Source: Arthrobacter sp. efr-133-R2A-120 (lineage in GTDB: Bacteria; Actinomycetota; Actinomycetes; Actinomycetales; Micrococcaceae). Taken from it: a stretch of 64,000 bases of DNA. The notes beneath the pieces were generated by a model. The model searched no databases and was not told the origin of the DNA. It saw only the letters and a program-made list of their open reading frames with translations. The translations under genes and the position numbers were made by a program. The DNA lies in NCBI RefSeq assembly GCF_030209835.1, contig NZ_JARVRF010000003.1, forward strand, positions 186,001 through 250,000, in the 5' to 3' direction. Shown here piece by piece: positions 1-8,568 of the stretch; the stretch's first letter is position 1; every line of letters begins with the position of its first letter.

Positions 1-2
1 TC

Positions 3-152
3 GACGGCGACTCCCTGCGTGAGCTCATCCCCGATGTGGCCGAGCGGGACGTGTATATCTCAGGGTCTCCGGCAAACGTGGACACCCTTCGCTCCGCCGC
101 CCGCCATGCCGGAGCCCGGCGAATCCACGTGGACGCTTTCGCGGGCTACTGA
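3..152 (+). CDS. C-terminal fragment of an FAD/NAD(P)-binding ferredoxin-reductase-like oxidoreductase
   Basis: Only the last 49 codons lie in the window; the start is upstream of base 1. The frame ends in TGA at 150-152. The visible peptide contains ERDVYISGSPANVDTLR and ends RIHVDAFAGY. This resembles the end of the NAD(P)-binding domain of ferredoxin-NADP reductase-type flavoproteins, where a 'vYiCGsp.mv..l' strand-turn precedes a final aromatic residue. The partner redox carrier cannot be told from this fragment. Family assignment is by pattern memory and moderately sure. Confidence 0.6.
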   Translation, partial: DGDSLRELIPDVAERDVYISGSPANVDTLRSAARHAGARRIHVDAFAGY

Positions 153-237
153 CGGCTCGCCGCGCCCGTTTCCATTGCGGCGCGGTGACCTGCTAAGCTC
201 GTGGACGTCCCTCCGGCAACGGACGGGAGCCCCGGAT

Positions 238-310
238 GCCCTCGTAGCTCAGGGGATAGAGCGTCTGCCTCCGGAGCAGAAGGCCGTAGGTTCGAATCCT
301 ATCGAGGGCA
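238..310 (+). tRNA. tRNA-Arg (anticodon CCG)
   Basis: A complete 73-nt cloverleaf. The acceptor stem GCCCTCG pairs with CGAGGGC, and the discriminator base is A at 310. The D arm is GCTC/GAGC. The anticodon stem TCTGC/GCAGA encloses the loop CTCCGGA, giving anticodon CCG (reads CGG, arginine). The T arm is GTAGG-TTCGAAT-CCTAT with the usual TTC. The 3' CCA is not encoded. A TAAGCT hexamer at 194-199 could be the promoter -10. A rho-independent terminator follows directly. Confidence 0.97.
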
Positions 311-316
311 CAACAG

Positions 317-355
317 AAAACCCCGCCAGTTCAAGGAACCGGCGGGGTTTTTCTT
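317..355 (+). terminator. rho-independent terminator of tRNA-Arg
   Basis: An inverted repeat CCCCGCC (321-327) / GGCGGGG (341-347), extended by GTTC/GAAC around a small loop, is followed by TTTTTCTTT (348-356). It lies seven bases after the tRNA 3' end, as expected for a monocistronic tRNA. Confidence 0.85.
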
Positions 356-605
356 TGCGTGGCCACGTTGCGCCTGGCAGGTTCCGTACCAGGCAACAAA
401 AGGTGGAAAACTGCGTCACGTTTGGCCGTCTGCCAACACAAGGTTCTTGTGCAGACGACAAAAAGACTTGAGCAGACACCTCAAGAGGAGCCCGCGGCAG
501 CGTTCCCCGAGCTCGATGCCACGGCCCCGGTCCTCGCCGGGAAACTCTCGCGGCTCCCAGCAGGGTAACTCGCAACCATCCTTTGCCCACAACCCGAGGA
601 CACCC

Positions 606-776
606 ATGCCTGAATGTGAAGCCGCCCGCCGCAACAAACAAGCCCTCCACGAAATCGAGCTGGCATGGGGCAATGGCATCGTGAACCTCGGCAAGCTGCA
701 ACGGATCCTGAAGGGCCCCGAAGGCGACGCGGAACCGTTGCCGGCATGCCCGCATGAGGCCTCATCGTCGTCGTGA
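606..776 (+). CDS. small hypothetical protein, 56 aa
   Basis: ATG at 606 follows a GAGGA-like sequence near 596. The product begins MPECEAARRNKQALHEIELA and ends in a short serine run; no family is recognised. Support comes from strong G/C preference at third codon positions across the frame, unlike the bases just upstream, and from a plausible ribosome binding site. There is no signal peptide or membrane segment. It stands alone between the tRNA terminator and the M4 protease. An antisense open frame overlaps it but has no comparable start. It may be spurious. Confidence 0.4.
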   Translation: MPECEAARRNKQALHEIELAWGNGIVNLGKLQRILKGPEGDAEPLPACPHEASSSS

Positions 777-864
777 AGCGGACATGCCGCGCCGGGCCGG
801 CTATAAAGTCAGTGGCCGCTCCTAAGCTGTTCGTACCCGTCCAACAGGTACGAAAGGGTTCGCC

Positions 865-1908
865 GTGATCTGTTCCATCATTCCTCCCTACATGCTGCGA
901 AGGCTGGCGGCACAGCACGAGCCCCGCCTGAGGGTGATTGCGCGCGCGGCCAAGGAGTCCCTGCTCCACATCAAGAACCTCCAGGCCGCCCGCTCGCTTC
1001 CGGTGCCGGTCCCGGTGCCCACAGCGCGCCAGGCCAAGCCCGGTCCGCCCAAGAGGACCATCTACGATGCCAACTCCACCGAAGCCTTGCCCGGCAAGCT
1101 CGTCCGCAAGGAGAAGGGTCCGGCGACGGGCGATGCGGCCGCGGATGAGGCCTACGACGGATTGGGCGAGACACACGCGCTTTATGCCGAGGCGTTCAGC
1201 TGGAATTCGATCGACGGCGCCGGGCTGAAACTCGATGCCACCGTCCACTACGGCGAGCTGTACGACAATGCCTTCTGGAACGGCAGCCAAATGGTCTTCG
1301 GTGACGGCGACGGCGAGATCTTCCAGAGATTCACGAAGTCGCTCAGCGTGATAGGGCACGAGCTCGCCCACGGCGTCACCCAGTACACGGCAGCCCTCGC
1401 CTACCGGAACCAGGCCGGAGCGCTCAACGAGTCCATGTCGGATGTTTTCGGGGCGCTCGTGGAGCAATATGCCAAAAAGCAATCTGCCGCCGAGGCGAGC
1501 TGGCTGATCGGCGAGGGCTTGTTCACCGACGCCGTCCAAGGCGCCGCGCTCCGGTCCATGAAAGCACCAGGGACCGCGTATGACGACGACGTGCTCGGCA
1601 AAGATCCGCAACCGGACTCCATGGACACCTACGTCCGCACCACCGCGGACAACGGCGGTGTCCACATCAACTCAGGCATCCCCAACCGGGCGTTCTCCCT
1701 TGTCGCCCTGGAGCTGGGTGGCAATGCGTGGGAGGCCCCGGGACAGATCTGGTACAACACGCTGACTAGCGGCTCACTGCCTGCCACGTGCACCTTCGGG
1801 CGCTTCGCCAAGGCCACAGTGGCGTCGGCAGAGGAACTCTTCGGCGCCGGCTCAAACGAGCATGACGCAGTCCGTAAGGCATGGGAAACTGTGAAGGTAA
1901 AGCTCTAG
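865..1908 (+). CDS. M4 family (thermolysin/protealysin-type) metallopeptidase
   Basis: A 347-aa zinc endopeptidase. HELAH at residues 165-169 supplies two zinc histidines and the catalytic Glu. NESMSD about 20 residues later supplies the third ligand. GGVHINSGIPN near residue 268 carries the M4 active-site His region. There is no signal peptide. The N-terminus instead has the short protealysin-type propeptide with ICSIIPPYML, so the enzyme is probably made as a cytoplasmic precursor. GTG start at 865 is preceded by GAAAGGG at 852-858. The next gene, 33 bp downstream, encodes a probable emfourin-type inhibitor, as in known protealysin operons. Confidence 0.92.
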   Translation: MICSIIPPYMLRRLAAQHEPRLRVIARAAKESLLHIKNLQAARSLPVPVPVPTARQAKPGPPKRTIYDANSTEALPGKLVRKEKGPATGDAAADEAYDGLGETHALYAEAFSWNSIDGAGLKLDATVHYGELYDNAFWNGSQMVFGDGDGEIFQRFTKSLSVIGHELAHGVTQYTAALAYRNQAGALNESMSDVFGALVEQYAKKQSAAEASWLIGEGLFTDAVQGAALRSMKAPGTAYDDDVLGKDPQPDSMDTYVRTTADNGGVHINSGIPNRAFSLVALELGGNAWEAPGQIWYNTLTSGSLPATCTFGRFAKATVASAEELFGAGSNEHDAVRKAWETVKVKL

Positions 1909-1941
1909 CAACACCTCTCAGAGCAGTGGAAGCCGCAGAAC

Positions 1942-2265
1942 ATGAAAATCACTGTCCAGCGCAGCGGTGGCGTCGCTGCGATCACACGCGTCTGGACCGT
2001 GGATGCCGCCACCTCCGAAGATAAACGGCGCTGGATGCCGATCGTGGAGGCCTGCCCTTGGGACCAGGTGCCATCCGGCGCGCAGGCCAAAGGGCAAACG
2101 CCCGCGCGGGCAGCCGGGAAAGCGTCCGGGCAAGCCGACCGGTTCATGTATTCGATCCGCGCCGGACAACACAGGGCCACCCTTCCCGAGACCGATGTCA
2201 CCGGACCTTGGCACACCCTCGTTGAGAATGCCAAGGTAGAGGGCCGGGAGACCCTTCGCCGCTAG
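1942..2265 (+). CDS. emfourin-like protealysin inhibitor
   Basis: A 107-aa cytoplasmic protein beginning MKITVQRSGGVA, with a central (D)RFMYSIRAG strand and a later ETDVTGPWHTLVENA helix. This layout (a basic beta-strand with SGG, then F-Y-I-V strand, then acidic helix) matches the emfourin family, small proteins that bind and inhibit protealysin-like M4 peptidases. Position directly after an M4 gene is the expected context. The two genes are probably cotranscribed and would form a protease-inhibitor pair. Its stop overlaps the convergent glxA-like gene's stop within CTAG. Assignment rests on pattern and context. Confidence 0.75.
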   Translation: MKITVQRSGGVAAITRVWTVDAATSEDKRRWMPIVEACPWDQVPSGAQAKGQTPARAAGKASGQADRFMYSIRAGQHRATLPETDVTGPWHTLVENAKVEGRETLRR

Positions 2266-3230
2266 CCAACCTCCGCCAGCTGGCCGCGGAAAGCCCTCCT
2301 GTACGACTGCGGGCTCGTGTCCAGGACCTTGGCGAAGTGGTGCCGCAGCAGCACGGAATGTCCGAACCCGGCTTCGCGCGCGACCTCGTCGATATTCAAC
2401 TCCGTGGTTTCAAGGAGCTCCTGCGCCCGGAGCACCCGTTGCGAGTTGAGCCACGCCGCCGGTGTGGCACCCGTTTCGGCCCGGAACCGGCGTGCGAAGG
2501 TCCGGGCTGACATGTGCAGCCGGGACGCCAACTCTCCGACGCTGTGTTCGTGCTCGAGGTTCTCCACCATCCAGCGAAGCAAGGCCTCCATGGGCGCGGA
2601 GCCGCACGTGGGCATGGGCCGGTCGATGAATTGGGCCTGGCCGCCGTCGCGGTGCGGCGGAACCACCATGTCGCGGGCGATGGCGGCGGCAACGTTGGCG
2701 CCGAGCTCGACGCGAATCAGATGCAGGCAGGCGTCAATGCCGGCCGCCGTGCCGGCACTTGAGATGATCGTTCCGTCCTGGACGTAGAGCACATTTTCGT
2801 CCACGTGAACCTTCGGATACCTACTGGCCAGGTCCTGTGAATAGTGCCAGTGCGTAGTGCAGCGGCGCCCGTCCAAGAGCCCTGCGCGCGCAAGCGCGTA
2901 GGCCCCGGAGCAAATCGACATGACCCAGGCACCCCGTTCATGCGCCGCCCGCAGCGCATCCAACACAGATTCCGGAACATCCTCATCCCGTCCGTACGGG
3001 GCCATGATGACCAGGTCGGCATCGGCCGTAGCCTCCAGCCCCAGGTCGACATACATCGACAGGCCGGACTTCATCTTCACGTCTCCCGGGACGGGAGTAC
3101 AAACCCTGAAGTCAAAGCCGGGAACGCCGCTCCCCCGGTCCGCCCGGTCAATCCCGAACACCTCGTAGGCGGTTCCGAATTCGAAGATCGAGAAGTTGGG
3201 AACAACAATGATCGCCACCGTTTTCAACAT
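2262..3230 (-). CDS. GlxA family transcriptional regulator (DJ-1/PfpI domain plus AraC HTH)
   Basis: 322 aa in two domains. Residues about 1-180 form a DJ-1/PfpI-like amidotransferase fold with the conserved elbow MSICSGAYALA (Cys in place). Residues about 225-315 form a double helix-turn-helix AraC DNA-binding domain (SVGELASRLHMSARTFARRF, then DEVAREAGFGHS). Family members such as FtrA and ArgR-like regulators activate catabolic genes in response to small ligands; the ligand here is unknown. A perfect 10-bp inverted repeat sits just upstream of its start and is a likely operator. It diverges from a small membrane-protein gene. Confidence 0.9.
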   Translation of the reverse strand: MLKTVAIIVVPNFSIFEFGTAYEVFGIDRADRGSGVPGFDFRVCTPVPGDVKMKSGLSMYVDLGLEATADADLVIMAPYGRDEDVPESVLDALRAAHERGAWVMSICSGAYALARAGLLDGRRCTTHWHYSQDLASRYPKVHVDENVLYVQDGTIISSAGTAAGIDACLHLIRVELGANVAAAIARDMVVPPHRDGGQAQFIDRPMPTCGSAPMEALLRWMVENLEHEHSVGELASRLHMSARTFARRFRAETGATPAAWLNSQRVLRAQELLETTELNIDEVAREAGFGHSVLLRHHFAKVLDTSPQSYRRAFRGQLAEVG

Positions 3231-3239
3231 AGATCCAGT

Positions 3240-3276
3240 GTGGCAGAAAATTGCCTAAATGGGTCGTTTCTGCCAC
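3240..3276. promoter_or_regulatory. inverted repeat, probable GlxA-type operator
   Basis: GTGGCAGAAA (3240-3249) and its exact complement TTTCTGCCAC (3267-3276) are separated by 17 bases. They lie 10 bp upstream of the regulator start and 36 bp upstream of the divergent small gene. Arm centres are about 27 bp apart, suitable for a dimeric AraC-type protein. Operator function is inferred. Confidence 0.5.
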
Positions 3277-3311
3277 TGTTTCTTGAAGGGGATGAGGAAC
3301 ACGATGGAGTC

Positions 3312-3476
3312 ATGGAATTCATCGGAGTCTTACTCTTCATCATTCTCATCATCACTGCCGCCGCTTCCATCTCAGCGGTCCTTCGGGACGGCCCCGGCCG
3401 CCTTCCCGACCGTTCCGAGCCTTGGACCGCGAGGGACCTGCCTAACAACTCATGCTGGACACTGCGCGCCTTCTAA
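3312..3476 (+). CDS. small single-pass membrane protein, 54 aa
   Basis: ATG at 3312 starts MEFIGVLLFIILIITAAASI, a clear N-terminal hydrophobic helix of about 20 residues. A short polar tail RDGPGRLPDRSEPWTARDLP follows. GGAG at 3306-3309 is very close to the start; a better-spaced GATGAGG lies at 3291-3297. An alternative overlapping frame from ATG 3304 is serine-rich and lacks coding character. Function unknown. It is divergent from the GlxA-type regulator and shares the intergenic operator, so it may be that regulator's target. Confidence 0.5.
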   Translation: MEFIGVLLFIILIITAAASISAVLRDGPGRLPDRSEPWTARDLPNNSCWTLRAF

Positions 3477-3496
3477 GCACAGTCTGCCCCTGAACA

Positions 3497-3529
3497 CGGA
3501 CGACTTTTGTCCGCATCGTGGGCTAGATT
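3497..3529 (+). promoter_or_regulatory. candidate promoter and operator of the WYL regulator
   Basis: CGGAC (3497-3501) and GTCCG (3509-3513) form an inverted repeat with 7-base spacing. A TAGATT hexamer (3524-3529) sits 6 bases before the ATG, implying a leaderless or nearly leaderless transcript, common in actinobacteria. Autoregulation by the downstream WYL protein is inferred. Confidence 0.35.
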
Positions 3530-3535
3530 CAATGC

Positions 3536-4522
3536 ATGATCCAAACGTCCGCCAGGCTGCTGCAATTGCTGTCCTTGTTGCAGGTCCGGCGCGAATGGAC
3601 CGGCCCGGCATTGGCCAACCGGATGGGTGTCACGGAGCGCACCGTCCGCCGCGATATCGACAAGCTCCGGAACCTTGGCTATCCCATCCATGCTTCGCCG
3701 GGCATGGCCGGCGGCTACCAACTGGGCGCCGGAGCCCAGCTCCCGCCGTTGCTCCTCGACGACAATGAAGCTCTCGCCGTCGCCTTGGGGCTGAGCTCGG
3801 TGGCGGCGGGTCCCGTGGCCGGTATCGGCGAAGCATCGGTTCGCGCCCTCGCCAAACTTGAGCAGGTGCTGCCCTCACGTCTCCGCCCGAAGTTCGCGAT
3901 GCTCAAGGCCGCGGTCACCACACTGCCCAGCAACGCGGCGTCGGTAGACCCTCAACAGCTCACGGTGGTCTCTGCGGCGATCGCGGACAAGCGACAACTC
4001 AGTTTCGACTACGTCAAGGCCGACGGCGACGCCGGGCGGCGCCTGGTGGAACCATACCGGCTCGTCGACACCGGGCGGCGCTGGTACCTCGTCGCGTGGG
4101 ATGTGGACCGGGAAGACTGGCGCACGTTCCGCGCCGACCGCATCGCCTCGTTGCCGGCTGAACGGAAGAAGTACGTGCCGCGCCCCCTGCCCGCCAAGGA
4201 CCTCGCGGACTACGTCCAGCGCTCCGTGACCCGCTCGCCTTACCGCTACGACGTCGTCGTGCGCCTTCACGCCCCCATCGGCGAGGTGGCCGCCGTCGTC
4301 GGCCCGCAGCTCGCGAGCTTGAGCGACGACGGCGGGAACGCCACCCTGCTCCGCGCCGGCTGGGACAGTCTGGCGCAGCCGGCGGCACACCTCGCAGCGC
4401 TCGACATGGACTTCGAGATCATCTCTCCGGAAGAGTTCAAGGAGTACGCCCGCACCATGGCCGGGCGATTGGAAAAAGCCGCGGGGAACCACGCAATGCA
4501 AGGCGACGCGCCGCCACAGTAG
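3536..4522 (+). CDS. YafY-type HTH regulator with WYL domain
   Basis: 328 aa. Residues about 5-60 form an HTH-11/DeoR-like winged helix (LSLLQVRREWTGPALANRMG, then TERTVRRDIDKLRNLGYPI). Residues about 140-210 form the WYL ligand-sensing domain, with RLVEPYRLVDTGRRWYLVAW containing the W-Y-L triad. A WCX-like C-terminal extension follows. WYL proteins sense nucleic acid or nucleotide ligands in several studied cases; the signal here is unknown. It ends 13 bp before hrpA on the same strand, so the two may be cotranscribed. Confidence 0.9.
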   Translation: MIQTSARLLQLLSLLQVRREWTGPALANRMGVTERTVRRDIDKLRNLGYPIHASPGMAGGYQLGAGAQLPPLLLDDNEALAVALGLSSVAAGPVAGIGEASVRALAKLEQVLPSRLRPKFAMLKAAVTTLPSNAASVDPQQLTVVSAAIADKRQLSFDYVKADGDAGRRLVEPYRLVDTGRRWYLVAWDVDREDWRTFRADRIASLPAERKKYVPRPLPAKDLADYVQRSVTRSPYRYDVVVRLHAPIGEVAAVVGPQLASLSDDGGNATLLRAGWDSLAQPAAHLAALDMDFEIISPEEFKEYARTMAGRLEKAAGNHAMQGDAPPQ

Positions 4523-4535
4523 ACTGTCAGCAGCC

Positions 4536-7500
4536 ATGACACTTCATATTTCCTACCCCGCAGAGCTGCCCGTCTCCGAGCGCCGCGAGGACTTGATGGC
4601 GGCCATCGCCGCAAACCAAGTGACCATCATCGCCGGCGAAACCGGTTCCGGCAAGACCACGCAGATCCCCAAAATGTGCCTGGAGCTCGGCCTCGGGGAC
4701 AAGGGCCTGATAGGCCACACCCAGCCGCGCCGCCTTGCCGCGCGTACCGTTGCCGAACGCATCGCCTTCGAGATGGGCGTGGAGATCGGGCAGGAAGTGG
4801 GCTTCCAGGTCCGTTTCACCGGCGAAGTCAGCAGGGCTACCAAAATCAAGCTGATGACCGACGGCATCCTGCTGGCCGAGATCCAGCGGGACAAGCTGCT
4901 ACGGAAGTACAGCGCCATCATCATCGACGAGGCACATGAGCGCAGCCTCAACATCGACTTCATCCTCGGCTACCTCAAGCGGATCCTGCCGCAAAGGCCG
5001 GACCTGAAAGTCATCATCACCTCGGCCACCATCGACCCCGAACGTTTCGCGAAGCATTTCGGCAGCGAAGAAGAACCCGCGCCGATCATCGAGGTCTCGG
5101 GCCGCACCTACCCGGTGGAAATCCGTTACCGGCCGCTGTCCCAACCGGCCGGCGGTGCACCCGGTGAAGACGAAGACGCGTCCGACGACGAGCTTGAGGA
5201 AGACCGCGATCCCCTCGACGCCGTGTGCGACGCCGTCGACGAGCTTGCGCTTGAGGCTCCGGGAGACATCCTGGTGTTCTTCTCCGGCGAGCGCGAGATC
5301 CGCGACGCCGCGGAAGCCTTGAACGGCCGGATCCAAGCCAACCGCAGGTTGGCGGGCACGGAAGTCCTGCCGTTGTTTGCCCGTTTGAGCTTGCAGGAGC
5401 AGCACAGGGTCTTCAACCCGGGCGGCAAGAGGCGGATAATCCTTGCCACCAACGTCGCGGAAACGTCCTTGACCGTTCCCGGCATCAAGTACGTCATCGA
5501 TACCGGCACGGCCCGCATCTCGCGCTACTCGCACCGCACCAAGGTGCAACGGCTGCCGATTGAACGTGTTTCACAGGCCTCGGCAAGCCAGCGCTCCGGC
5601 CGCTGCGGCCGCGTGTCCGAGGGTATCGCCATCCGGCTCTATTCCGAGGAAGACTTCGAGTCCCGCCCGCAGTTCACCGATCCGGAGATCCTGAGAACCA
5701 ACCTTGCCGCCGTCATTCTGCAGATGACGGCCATGGGTGTAGCCCGCGGCCCCAAGGACGTCGAGAACTTCCCGTTTGTTGAGCCGCCGGACTCCCGTGC
5801 CATCAACGACGGCGTCACGCTGTTGCGCGAACTCGGCGCCTTGAGCGCTGCCCGCACGAGCGGCGCCGCCGACAACCTGGGCGGCCTGACCGCCGTCGGG
5901 CAGAAGTTGGCCCAGCTCCCGGTGGACCCCCGGCTCGGCCGGATGATCGTTGAGGCCGGAAAGCGCGGTTGTGTCAAGGAAGTCATGATCCTGGCAGCTG
6001 CTCTGACTATCCAGGACCCGCGCGAGCGCCCGACGGACAAGCAGCAGCTTGCCGCGGAGAAGCACGCACGCTTCCGGGACGAGAACTCGGACTTCACCGG
6101 ATTCCTGAACCTGTGGAACTACATCCAGGAAAAGCAGCAGGAGCTCTCCTCCACGCAGTTCCGCCGGCTGTGCAGGAACGAGTTCATCAACTACCTGCGC
6201 GTCCGCGAATGGCAGGACCTCTTCCAACAATTGCGCCAGCTCGCCAAGCCGCTGGGCATCACTATCGACAACAAGCGCGAGGCCGACCCCGTAGGAAACA
6301 ACGAGGGAATCCACATCAGCTTGCTCTCGGGACTGCTGAGCCACATCGGCATGCTGGACGAACGCAAGCGCGAATACGCCGGAGCACGCGGCAGCCGTTT
6401 CGCCATCTTCCCGGGCTCGGCGTTGTTCAAGAAGTCGCCCGCCTTCGTCATGGCCGCGGAATTGGTTGAAACAAGCCGGCTCTGGGCCCGGGTCGCGGCG
6501 AAGTTCGATCCCTTGTGGGCCGAGCAGGTTGCACCGGACCTCGTGAAGCGCTCCTACAGCGAGCCCCACTGGTCCAGCCGTACGGGCTCAGTCATGGCGC
6601 ACGAGAAGGTGATGCTCTACGGAGTCCCCATCATCCCGAACCGCCGCATCAACTACGGCAGGATCGATCCGGAGCTCTCCCGCGAACTCTTCATCCGGCA
6701 TGCCCTCGTAGAGGGAGACTGGAAGACCCACCACAAGTTCTTCCACCGCAACCGCGCCTTGCTCCTCGAAATCGAGGAACTCGAGACGCGCATGCGCCGC
6801 CGCGACATCCTGGTGGACGACCACACGCTTTTCGAGTTCTACGACTCCAGAATCGGCAAGGACGTGGTCTCCGAACGCCACTTCGACAAATGGTGGAAGG
6901 AAGCCCGCCAGCAGGAACCCACCTTGCTGGACTTCGACCAATCGCTGCTCATCAGCGAGGACGCGGAAGCCCTGGATGATTCCGCCTACCCGAAAACCTG
7001 GCTGCACAAGGGCTTTGAGCTGCCCCTGAGCTACGAGTTCCATCCAGTCGCCCCCGGCTCGCCGCCCAATCCCTCGGATGGTGTCACGGCCGAGGTTCCC
7101 GTTCTGTTCCTCAACCAGCTCGATGACGCCGCTTTCCGTTGGCAGATACCCGGCCAGCGGGTGGAGCTCGTCACGGCCTTGATCAAGTCGCTGCCAAAAC
7201 ACCTCCGCAAGAACTTCGTGCCGGCCCCGGATGTCGCCCGGCAAGCGGCGGCTGCCTTGGAGGCCGACTTCGATCCTGCCTCGGACGATCTTGAGGCCTC
7301 ACTTGAGCTGGTGCTGCGCCGAATCCGGGGACACATCATTCCTCCGGGATCGTGGAATTGGGACGCCGTTCCGGCGCACCTGCGTGTCAGCTTCAAGGTA
7401 GTGGACAGCCGCGGCAAGGTGCTCGACGAAGGCAAGGACCTCGCCGCTCTCCAGGAGCAGCTGGCTCCGGTTACCCGCCGTGCCATCGCCGAATCCCTCG

Positions 7501-8492
7501 GGGCAACACCCGCGACGACGGCACGCGTCAACGGTCCGAAGGGCGCTGCACATGCCGGCGGTGCCGGATCCCCCAGTGGAAACGGCAGCGGCGGCGCGAC
7601 CCCTCAGGCCACCGGTTTCCTCTCAGAGCAAACCGGGCTCACCGCGTGGACTTTCGGAGCTATCGAACGCCAAGTGACGCGCACGGTAAAGGGGCACGAT
7701 GTCACGGGTTTTCCCGCTCTCGTGGACGAAGGCAAATCGGTAGCGTTGCGCGTGTTCCAGACCCGCGCGGAGCAGGAGTCTGCAATGCGGGGCGGGGTTA
7801 TCCGGCTGCTCGCCCTGCGTGTTCCCGCCCCGGACCGCTACGTCCTCGAACATCTGAACAACACGGAGAAGTTGACGTTCAGCCAGAATCCCCATGGTTC
7901 GGTGAGCGCCTTGATCGCGGACTGCGTCCTGGCGGCCATCGACAAACTGACTCCAGCCGAACTTCCATGGGACAAGGAGGCGTTCGATGCCCTGTACGAG
8001 CTGGTCCGTGCGGAACTGATCGACACCGTCTTCACGGTGACCGCCGTCGTCGAACGCGTTTTGGGGAGCACCCGGCGGATCGAGAAGCAACTCAAGGGCA
8101 GCACGAGCCTCGCCTTGATCAGTGCACTCAACGACATGAAGAGCCAACTGGAGCAACTCGTGTTCCCCGGTTTTGTAGCACGGACGGGCTACGCCCAATT
8201 GAGCCAGTTGCCCCGGTATTTGGCCGGAATCGAGAAGCGCCTCGAAAAGCTCCCGAACAATGTCCAGCGCGACGGGCTGAACATGTCGGTGGTGCAGGCG
8301 CTGGAGGACGACTACGACGACGCCGTCTCCGCACTGTTGCCCGGCCGACGCGCAGGAGCGGAGTTAACACGGGTGCGCTGGATGATCGAGGAACTTCGCG
8401 TGAGCCTTTTCGCCGTCGAGCTCGGCACGGCCTACTCGGTCTCGGAAAAGCGCATCCGGACGGTCCTCAACCAGGCTCTGGCACCCGCGTAG
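4536..8492 (+). CDS. hrpA: ATP-dependent RNA helicase HrpA
   Basis: A 1318-aa DEAH-box helicase. Motif I is GETGSGKTTQIP (about residue 34), motif II IIIDEAHERS, motif III TSATI, motif V TNVAETSLTVPGI, and motif VI QRSGRCGRV. An acidic insert EDEDASDDELEEDRDP near residue 215 precedes the second RecA domain. Winged-helix/ratchet and OB-fold regions follow, then a long C-terminal DUF3418-type region. The length matches the HrpA family, which acts on mRNA and ribosomal substrates and resolves stalled ribosomes. A Gly/Ala-rich linker near residue 1000 looks flexible. It is the only long gene between the WYL regulator and the repeat array. Confidence 0.95.
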   Translation: MTLHISYPAELPVSERREDLMAAIAANQVTIIAGETGSGKTTQIPKMCLELGLGDKGLIGHTQPRRLAARTVAERIAFEMGVEIGQEVGFQVRFTGEVSRATKIKLMTDGILLAEIQRDKLLRKYSAIIIDEAHERSLNIDFILGYLKRILPQRPDLKVIITSATIDPERFAKHFGSEEEPAPIIEVSGRTYPVEIRYRPLSQPAGGAPGEDEDASDDELEEDRDPLDAVCDAVDELALEAPGDILVFFSGEREIRDAAEALNGRIQANRRLAGTEVLPLFARLSLQEQHRVFNPGGKRRIILATNVAETSLTVPGIKYVIDTGTARISRYSHRTKVQRLPIERVSQASASQRSGRCGRVSEGIAIRLYSEEDFESRPQFTDPEILRTNLAAVILQMTAMGVARGPKDVENFPFVEPPDSRAINDGVTLLRELGALSAARTSGAADNLGGLTAVGQKLAQLPVDPRLGRMIVEAGKRGCVKEVMILAAALTIQDPRERPTDKQQLAAEKHARFRDENSDFTGFLNLWNYIQEKQQELSSTQFRRLCRNEFINYLRVREWQDLFQQLRQLAKPLGITIDNKREADPVGNNEGIHISLLSGLLSHIGMLDERKREYAGARGSRFAIFPGSALFKKSPAFVMAAELVETSRLWARVAAKFDPLWAEQVAPDLVKRSYSEPHWSSRTGSVMAHEKVMLYGVPIIPNRRINYGRIDPELSRELFIRHALVEGDWKTHHKFFHRNRALLLEIEELETRMRRRDILVDDHTLFEFYDSRIGKDVVSERHFDKWWKEARQQEPTLLDFDQSLLISEDAEALDDSAYPKTWLHKGFELPLSYEFHPVAPGSPPNPSDGVTAEVPVLFLNQLDDAAFRWQIPGQRVELVTALIKSLPKHLRKNFVPAPDVARQAAAALEADFDPASDDLEASLELVLRRIRGHIIPPGSWNWDAVPAHLRVSFKVVDSRGKVLDEGKDLAALQEQLAPVTRRAIAESLGATPATTARVNGPKGAAHAGGAGSPSGNGSGGATPQATGFLSEQTGLTAWTFGAIERQVTRTVKGHDVTGFPALVDEGKSVALRVFQTRAEQESAMRGGVIRLLALRVPAPDRYVLEHLNNTEKLTFSQNPHGSVSALIADCVLAAIDKLTPAELPWDKEAFDALYELVRAELIDTVFTVTAVVERVLGSTRRIEKQLKGSTSLALISALNDMKSQLEQLVFPGFVARTGYAQLSQLPRYLAGIEKRLEKLPNNVQRDGLNMSVVQALEDDYDDAVSALLPGRRAGAELTRVRWMIEELRVSLFAVELGTAYSVSEKRIRTVLNQALAPA

Positions 8493-8568
8493 CGCGGTGA
8501 CGGGCGGAAAAATACCCGCCACCCCGCTCCGCTCCTCCCGGGATGCGTCGGGTTGCCACGAGGATACC

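Noticed and set aside
249..755. 168-aa minus-strand frame over the tRNA and small gene
   Set aside because: It runs through the tRNA-Arg gene and its terminator on the opposite strand; a by-product of high GC content.
481..1665. 394-aa minus-strand frame opposite the M4 protease
   Set aside because: It mirrors the plus-strand coding pattern, has no recognisable domain, and the plus strand carries an intact zinc-protease motif set.
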